Shown here: positions 6,015 to 10,173 of the stretch, one piece after another | How positions within the stretch are numbered: the stretch's first letter is position 1 | How the letters are laid out: every line of letters begins with the position of its first letter | Origin: Pseudooctadecabacter sp. | Lineage (GTDB): Bacteria > Pseudomonadota > Alphaproteobacteria > Rhodobacterales > Rhodobacteraceae | Direction: 5' to 3' | DNA: 10,173 nt | Assembly (NCBI GenBank): GCA_020628265.1 | Contig: JAHDFG010000019.1 | Location: forward strand, 6,052-16,224 | Program-made: the position numbers and the translations under genes | The notes under the pieces: model-generated | Seen by the model: the letters and a program-made list of their open reading frames with translations, nothing else | What the model was told of the DNA's origin: nothing | The model's database searches: none

Positions 6015-6878
6015 TTACTCGGCAGGAACGGCGGCCGGAGCAGGCCCTTGGCTAAGGTCTTCGAGGTTCGTGAGGTAACCGTCCAGAGTACGACCAAAGT
6101 GATCATCGACCCAAGCAAACAGCGCCATACGGCTTGAGTAGCGTTCGATGGTGTAGGTGGCTGTCACCTTGGTGCCGCCCTGACGTGTCGGGGTTAAAGT
6201 CGCGCTCAAGGTGCCACGGGACAGGGGTTCGTTTGTCGACGCACTCGGCACCCACCAACGGAACCGGACGGAATGCGGTGCATCCCGCAGCTCCATTTGC
6301 TGAAACTCCTCAATCTGCTGAAGGTCCTTAGTCCGTTCGACGATGCGGTAGGTGTCTGGTGCGCCCTCGACCGGTTCATGGGCCAGCAAGGCGTCGCCTT
6401 CACACCGTACGCCTCTGTCTCCGGGCAGACCATAAAGTCCGGTCCAAACCACATCTTGCGCCAAAGGCGTTCTGGCGATGCCGCTATGGCTGCCGTTCTC
6501 ACGCAGGGTGAAGCGGTCCAGCACCGTCCCTGCGTACAGCGAACCGATCCCGAAGCCTGCAGCCCAAAGAGCCGCGACTGGAAACCATGCGGGGCCGACA
6601 TTTAGAAAATCAGGGGCGACCGATTGGACCGAAGCGAGGGCGACAGAACAGACGCTGGTGATTTCCATCAAGGCACGCCATGCAGGGACCAACAGGGCGA
6701 GGCACATCAGACTGACCATCATGATCAGGCCCAGTGCCGTGCCCACAAACAGTGCTTGCAGAACATGGAACGGGTCACCGTTGCTAAGTGTACTGAGGGC
6801 GCCGAAACAGAAAAAAGCAACGAAAGTAATCAGGGCACGCCGACGGTTTCGATACAGGGTACGAGTAAGCGATCGCAT
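6015..6878 (-). CDS. Four-helix membrane protein with C-terminal SRPBCC-like domain
   Basis: A 287-residue protein of unknown function. The first 120 residues hold about four hydrophobic helices: about 14-31 (ALITFVAFFCFGALSTLS), 37-66, 72-91 and 95-118, preceded by an Arg-rich N-terminus that should stay cytoplasmic. Residues about 140-275 resemble an SRPBCC/polyketide-cyclase-like ligand-binding fold: RIVERTKDLQ, VRFRWWVP, the paired strands GTLSATLTP and GTKVTATYTIE, then the C-terminal helix FAWVDDHFGRTLDGYL. This domain call is from pattern, not a search. The start at 6878 is chosen because AAAAGGAC lies about six bases upstream on the minus strand and the membrane helices begin right after it. 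The frame stays open upstream to 7037, but those 53 residues are polar and unlike a signal. It is divergent from lon and converges with the lipoprotein gene. Confidence 0.82.
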   Translation of the reverse strand: MRSLTRTLYRNRRRALITFVAFFCFGALSTLSNGDPFHVLQALFVGTALGLIMMVSLMCLALLVPAWRALMEITSVCSVALASVQSVAPDFLNVGPAWFPVAALWAAGFGIGSLYAGTVLDRFTLRENGSHSGIARTPLAQDVVWTGLYGLPGDRGVRCEGDALLAHEPVEGAPDTYRIVERTKDLQQIEEFQQMELRDAPHSVRFRWWVPSASTNEPLSRGTLSATLTPTRQGGTKVTATYTIERYSSRMALFAWVDDHFGRTLDGYLTNLEDLSQGPAPAAVPAE

Positions 6879-7053
6879 CTGGTCGTCCTTTTGTTTGTGC
6901 CAGCATGGCCCTGCTTTGCGGCAGGACAATGACGGTAACGGGGCGTTTGATTGGGGGCTATGGTCCCGAGACCCGCGTTTGCCCGCCACGCATTCGTCTT
7001 GGGTTGGTCTTGCAAGCGCGTCCCGTCTTTGGTTCAAAAATACTCAAATAATC

Positions 7054-7095
7054 CGCCGCGCAGCGGCGTTGGTCGGATTGGCGCAGCCAATTCGA
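7054..7095. repeat. Twin GCA-loop hairpins, possible REP-like intergenic repeat
   Basis: Two hairpins lie four bases apart. The first (7054-7068) has a 6-base stem CGCCGC/GCGGCG around the loop GCA. The second (7073-7095) has a 10-base stem TCGGATTGGC/GCCAATTCGA, with one G-T pair, around the same loop GCA. They sit in a divergent promoter region, where transcription terminators are not expected and no T-run follows, so they look more like a dispersed intergenic repeat or a regulatory structure. Copy number elsewhere in the genome cannot be seen. Confidence 0.6.
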
Positions 7096-7188
7096 AACCA
7101 AATTTAGGCGTTATCCCCAGAAAGGTCCGATTGGCACCTTGCAGCCGCAGCATCACGGGGGCAGGGTAGGGTATCCGTATCGGTTCTG

Positions 7189-7216
7189 GTTGAAAGCGGG
7201 CGCAAGACCCCCATCT
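7189..7216 (+). promoter_or_regulatory. Sigma-32 (RpoH) type heat-shock promoter of lon
   Basis: GTTGAAA at 7189-7195 matches the -35 consensus CTTGAAA at six of seven bases. CCCCATCT at 7209-7216 matches the -10 consensus CCCCATNT completely. The spacer is 13 bases, within the range known for RpoH promoters. The predicted transcription start near 7222 leaves a leader of roughly 65-70 bases before the lon ATG. lon is a classic member of the heat-shock regulon, so context and sequence agree. A TATAAG at 7218-7223 has no partner -35 at a normal distance. Confidence 0.72.
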
Positions 7217-7289
7217 GTATAAGCCAAGCCGGAGACGCGGGCGTTGCCTCCAAGAGGGACCTCGCGTCTTGCCAACAAAGGAAAAGAGC

Positions 7290-9701
7290 ATGCAAGAACC
7301 GTTGAGTTCATCTTATCCCGTCCTGCCTCTGCGCGATATCGTGGTGTTTCCCCATATGATCGTGCCCCTGTTCGTGGGACGTGAGAAATCCGTCAGCGCG
7401 CTGGAAGAGGTGATGCAGGACGACAAGCAGATCCTGCTGTCGAGCCAGATCGACCCCAGTGTCGACGACCCCGAAGCCGATGGCATCTACAAGGCCGGCG
7501 TTCTGGCCAATGTGCTGCAACTGCTGAAGCTGCCCGATGGCACTGTGAAGGTGCTGGTCGAGGGCATCGCTCGCGTACGGATCACCGAATACCTTGAAAA
7601 CGAAAATTTCTTTGAAGCCCGCGCCGAGTATCTGACCGAGATGCCGGGCGATGTCTCCACGATCGAGGCGCTGACCCGTTCCGTGGCCAAAGAATTCGAA
7701 CGCTACGCCAAGGTCAAAAAGAACATCCCCGAAGAAGCGCTGTCCGCGGTGTCCGAAGCCACGGAGCCTGCGAAGCTGGCGGACCTTGTGGCCGGGCACC
7801 TCGGCATCGAAGTGAACCAGCGGCAGGACCTGCTGGAAACGCTGTCCGTGTCCGAGCGTCTGGAAAAGGTCTTTGGCCTGATGCAGGGCGAAATGTCCGT
7901 TCTGCAGGTCGAGAAAAAGATCAAGACCCGCGTCAAAACCCAGATGGAGCGCACCCAGCGCGAGTACTATCTGAATGAGCAGATGAAGGCCATTCAGAAG
8001 GAGCTGGGCGACGGTGAGGATGGCGAAGGCGAAGTGGCTGAACTTGAAGCCAAAATCGCCGAAACCAAACTGTCCAAGGAAGCGCAGGAAAAGGCCGAGG
8101 CCGAGCTGAAAAAGCTCAAGAACATGTCGCCCATGTCGGCCGAGGCCACCGTGGTGCGCAACTACCTCGACTGGATGCTGTCGATCCCATGGGGCGTGAA
8201 GTCACGCACCAAGAAGGACCTCGGCCGTGCCGAGGATATCCTTGATGCCGACCACTACGGTCTGGACAAGGTTAAGGAACGGATCGTCGAATACCTTGCT
8301 GTGCAGCAACGCTCCAAGAAGCTGAAAGGCCCGATCATGTGTCTTGTCGGCCCTCCGGGTGTGGGTAAAACCTCGCTGGGTAAATCTGTGGCCAAGGCAA
8401 CGGGGCGCGAATTCATCCGCATCTCCCTTGGCGGCGTGCGCGACGAATCCGAAATCCGCGGTCACCGCCGGACCTACATCGGCTCCATGCCCGGTAAGAT
8501 CATTCAGGCGCTGAAGAAGGCGAAGACGACGAACCCTCTGATCTTGCTCGATGAAATCGACAAGATGGGGCAGGACTTCCGTGGCGACCCCGCGTCGGCC
8601 ATGCTCGAAGTGCTGGATCCCGAACAGAACGGCACCTTCGTCGATCACTACCTTGAGGTCGAATATGACCTGAGCAACGTGATGTTCCTGACGACCTCGA
8701 ACAGCTACAACATGCCGGGCCCGCTTCTGGACCGGATGGAGATCATTCCGCTGTCCGGCTACACCGAGGACGAAAAGCGCGAGATCGCCAAACAGCACCT
8801 TCTGGGCAAGGTCATGAAGAACCACGGCCTGAAAGAGAAGGAGTTCAAGCTTGAGGACAGCGCGCTGACGTCGATCATCCGCTATTACACGCGGGAGGCC
8901 GGTGTCCGGAACCTTGAACGTGAAATCGCAAAGGTCGCCCGCAAGGCCGTGACCAAGATCGTCAAGAAAGAAGCCGAGACCATTGTCGTCACGAGCGACA
9001 ATATCGAGGAGTTTCTGGGCGTGAAGAAGCATCGCTTCGGTCTGGCCGAGGAAAGCGATCAGGTTGGTGTGGTTACTGGTCTGGCCTATACGTCGGTCGG
9101 CGGTGAACTTCTGAACATCGAAGCCCTGCGCTTGCCGGGTAAGGGTCGGATGAAGACCACCGGTAAACTGGGCGATGTCATGAAGGAAAGCATCGACGCA
9201 GCCTCAAGCTATGTGCGCTCCATCTCGCCTGAGATTGGCGTCAAGCCACCGCGCTTTGACAAGTTGGACATCCACGTGCACGTGCCCGATGGGGCGACGC
9301 CCAAGGATGGTCCGTCGGCAGGTCTGGCCATGACGACCGCGATTGTTTCGGTTCTGACAGGGATTCCGGTGCGCAAGGATATCGCCATGACGGGTGAGGT
9401 CTCGTTGCGCGGGAACGCGATGCCGATCGGTGGCCTGAAAGAAAAGCTGTTGGCCGCACTTCGCGGTGGGATCAAGAAAGTCCTGATCCCTGAAGAGAAC
9501 GTCAAGGATCTGGCTGATATTCCGGACAACGTGAAAGAGGGGCTCGAAATCGTACCTGTCACTCATGTCTCGGAAGTTCTGAAACACGCACTGGTCGAAA
9601 CGCCTGAGCCCATCGAATGGGATCAGGAGGCCGAGGACGCAGCCGCCGCAGAGGCCGCACTACGCGGTGCGAGTGACAGCGCAGGCGCTGTGGCCCACTG
9701 A
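7290..9701 (+). CDS. lon: ATP-dependent serine protease Lon (LonA)
   Basis: An 803-residue LonA protease (E. coli Lon is 784); a cytoplasmic hexamer that unfolds and degrades misfolded and regulatory proteins. Domains in order: the substrate-recognition LON domain (about 10-205, starting YPVLPLRDIVVFPHM); a coiled-coil linker (about 205-300) with the family hallmark QREYYLNEQMKAIQKELG at 223-240; the AAA+ module with Walker A GPPGVGKT at 354-361 and Walker B ILLDEID at 418-424; and the protease domain with catalytic Ser676 in PKDGPSAG and Lys719 in GGLKEKLLAA, a 43-residue spacing equal to Ser679/Lys722 in E. coli. An Ala/Glu-rich tail of about 35 residues extends the C-terminus. The ATG at 7290 has AAAGGA seven bases upstream; a TTG at 7269 in the same frame has no such site. 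A heat-shock type promoter lies upstream and a strong terminator follows. Confidence 0.98.
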   Translation: MQEPLSSSYPVLPLRDIVVFPHMIVPLFVGREKSVSALEEVMQDDKQILLSSQIDPSVDDPEADGIYKAGVLANVLQLLKLPDGTVKVLVEGIARVRITEYLENENFFEARAEYLTEMPGDVSTIEALTRSVAKEFERYAKVKKNIPEEALSAVSEATEPAKLADLVAGHLGIEVNQRQDLLETLSVSERLEKVFGLMQGEMSVLQVEKKIKTRVKTQMERTQREYYLNEQMKAIQKELGDGEDGEGEVAELEAKIAETKLSKEAQEKAEAELKKLKNMSPMSAEATVVRNYLDWMLSIPWGVKSRTKKDLGRAEDILDADHYGLDKVKERIVEYLAVQQRSKKLKGPIMCLVGPPGVGKTSLGKSVAKATGREFIRISLGGVRDESEIRGHRRTYIGSMPGKIIQALKKAKTTNPLILLDEIDKMGQDFRGDPASAMLEVLDPEQNGTFVDHYLEVEYDLSNVMFLTTSNSYNMPGPLLDRMEIIPLSGYTEDEKREIAKQHLLGKVMKNHGLKEKEFKLEDSALTSIIRYYTREAGVRNLEREIAKVARKAVTKIVKKEAETIVVTSDNIEEFLGVKKHRFGLAEESDQVGVVTGLAYTSVGGELLNIEALRLPGKGRMKTTGKLGDVMKESIDAASSYVRSISPEIGVKPPRFDKLDIHVHVPDGATPKDGPSAGLAMTTAIVSVLTGIPVRKDIAMTGEVSLRGNAMPIGGLKEKLLAALRGGIKKVLIPEENVKDLADIPDNVKEGLEIVPVTHVSEVLKHALVETPEPIEWDQEAEDAAAAEAALRGASDSAGAVAH

Positions 9702-9725
9702 TCAGACCAATCCCTAAAACAACAA

Positions 9726-9754
9726 AAAAGAGCGCTCCATCGGGGCGCTCTTTT
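9726..9754. terminator. Bidirectional Rho-independent terminator of lon
   Basis: The inverted repeat AAAAGAGCGCTCC / GGGGCGCTCTTTT pairs over 13 bases (one G-T) around an ATC loop. An A-run on one side and a T-run on the other let it work in both directions. It lies 24 bases after the lon stop and 23 bases before the stop of the convergent small-peptide gene, so it probably ends both transcripts. Confidence 0.93.
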
Positions 9755-9777
9755 CATAGAAGCCATGTGTTATTGTG

Positions 9778-9969
9778 TTAATTGGTGGTGGCGGCCACAA
9801 TGACCGTCGCAAGGATAAACCACTGCAACAGGCCCGAAGTGTCGGTGGTTCCTTTCACCTCTTGAACCACGATCACCGGCTCCATGATCGGCTCACTCAT
9901 GCCGCCGGCCGATGCGGACACCGCAAATGACACGGACACTGCCACTGCAATACAGGACGATTTAATCAT
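9778..9969 (-). CDS. Small secreted or membrane-anchored peptide, 63 residues, unknown function
   Basis: The peptide has a signal sequence (KSSCIAVAVSVSFAVSASA, with likely cleavage after Ala21), a short acidic and Pro/Val-rich middle (MSEPIMEPVIVVQEV), a Gly/Thr/Ser linker, and a C-terminal hydrophobic helix (about 46-60, LLQWFILATVIVAA) ending in TTN. After cleavage about 42 residues remain, apparently held in the inner membrane by the C-terminal helix. I recall similar short proteins, with an 'EPxxEPVVV' middle and a hydrophobic tail, as common but uncharacterised in Rhodobacterales. The start at 9969 is chosen because GGGGG lies 7-8 bases upstream and the signal sequence begins there. A GTG start at 10011 would put 14 polar residues before it. 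It converges with lon and shares the terminator at 9726-9754. Confidence 0.75.
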   Translation of the reverse strand: MIKSSCIAVAVSVSFAVSASAGGMSEPIMEPVIVVQEVKGTTDTSGLLQWFILATVIVAATTN

Positions 9970-10157
9970 AATTTTACCCCCAAGGTTAAAGGTTAAGCGT
10001 CGCTGACCCACGCAAATTGATCAGAACCGCCGATGGATAAACGTCTCAACCGACGGTGAAGTTTCAATTTTTCAGATATTTGGATGGGATCATCGGCAAA
10101 TAGCGGGTATTGTTTCCAAAACCGGCACAATTTCGTGCGACCTCCGGAGAGTAGAGT

Positions 10158-10173
10158 ATGGCAGCGCGCAGCA
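10158..10173 (+). CDS. Start of a plus-strand gene cut by the window edge
   Basis: An ATG at 10158 with a GGAGA ribosome-binding site seven bases upstream begins the peptide MAARS before the window ends. Five codons are too few to identify it. In E. coli the gene after lon is hupB (HU protein), which gives a weak positional guess only; the small-peptide gene on the opposite strand intervenes here. Confidence 0.5.

Larger units (their letters stand above)
6879..7289. other. Divergent intergenic region before lon
   Basis: 411 bases without a convincing gene, between the membrane protein gene (minus) and lon (plus). It holds the membrane protein's ribosome-binding site at its left end, an A/T-rich patch near 7030-7050, two neighbouring GCA-loop hairpins (7054-7095), a sigma-32-like promoter (7189-7216) and the lon ribosome-binding site at its right end. 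The part from about 6900 to 7030 shows nothing I can name; I see no tRNA or other structured RNA gene. Confidence 0.75.

Noticed and set aside
6879..7037. N-terminal extension of the membrane protein to 7037
   Set aside because: The extra 53 residues are polar and would cross the ribosome-binding site of the ATG at 6878, which directly precedes the basic and hydrophobic N-terminus.
7031..7050. GGTTCAAAA resembling a tRNA T-loop
   Set aside because: No matching acceptor, D-arm or anticodon stem can be drawn around it on either strand, so there is no tRNA here.
7269..7289. Upstream TTG start for lon
   Set aside because: It would add seven residues but lacks a ribosome-binding site, while the ATG at 7290 has AAAGGA at ideal spacing.
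8202..9032. Minus-strand open frame of 276 codons opposite lon
   Set aside because: Covers the Lon AAA+ region in antisense. The composition is a mirror of the lon codons and nothing supports translation.
9982..9996. Tandem AAGGTTA repeat with TTAA half-sites as a CtrA operator
   Set aside because: The TTAA half-sites are three bases apart, whereas the CtrA consensus has seven. It also lies between the small-peptide gene and its start region with no other support.

Overview
The window is GC-rich chromosomal DNA that looks like an alphaproteobacterium of the Rhodobacterales (Roseobacter-type). This is inferred from the protein sequences themselves (TpiA, the RimB-RimK fusion, the DUF59/SufA pair, Tgt and Lon) and from a tiny secreted protein of a kind I associate with that order. 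I could not run a database search, so the taxonomic call rests on recognition. I see no mobile element, CRISPR array, rRNA, tRNA or phage gene. The region reads as ordinary core genome plus a few poorly characterised genes.

Layout. Positions 1-673 (minus) hold triosephosphate isomerase, cut by the left window edge. It is divergent from an isopenicillin-N-synthase-like Fe(II)/2-oxoglutarate oxygenase at 739-1635 (plus). Next comes a minus-strand cluster that reads from 4214 down to 1652: a RimB-RimK fusion (zinc/aspartyl-protease-like domain plus ATP-grasp glutamate ligase), a DUF59/MIP18 Fe-S assembly protein, an A-type Fe-S carrier (SufA/HesB), and a stand-alone TfoX N-terminal domain protein that overlaps sufA by the four bases ATGA. 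Divergent from it is tgt (4265-5395, plus), the tRNA-guanine transglycosylase of queuosine synthesis. A small lipoprotein gene follows (5472-5969, plus) and converges on a four-helix membrane protein with a predicted SRPBCC-like domain (6015-6878, minus).

A 411-base divergent intergenic region (6879-7289) leads to lon (7290-9701, plus). It carries two neighbouring hairpins with the same GCA loop and a strong match to a heat-shock sigma-32 promoter. A long symmetrical terminator closes lon, and would also serve a 63-residue secreted/membrane peptide gene on the minus strand (9778-9969). The first codons of another plus-strand gene begin at 10158.

Functional themes are protein quality control (Lon), translation-machinery modification (Tgt on tRNA, RimK-type ligase possibly on ribosomal protein S6), Fe-S cluster maturation and central carbon metabolism. 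I found no convincing new defence or mobile system. The most interesting signals are regulatory: the palindrome over the tgt ribosome-binding site, the heat-shock promoter and twin hairpins before lon, and the nine-G tract at the lipoprotein start. The possible writer/eraser fusion in the RimB-RimK protein is the main protein-level oddity.
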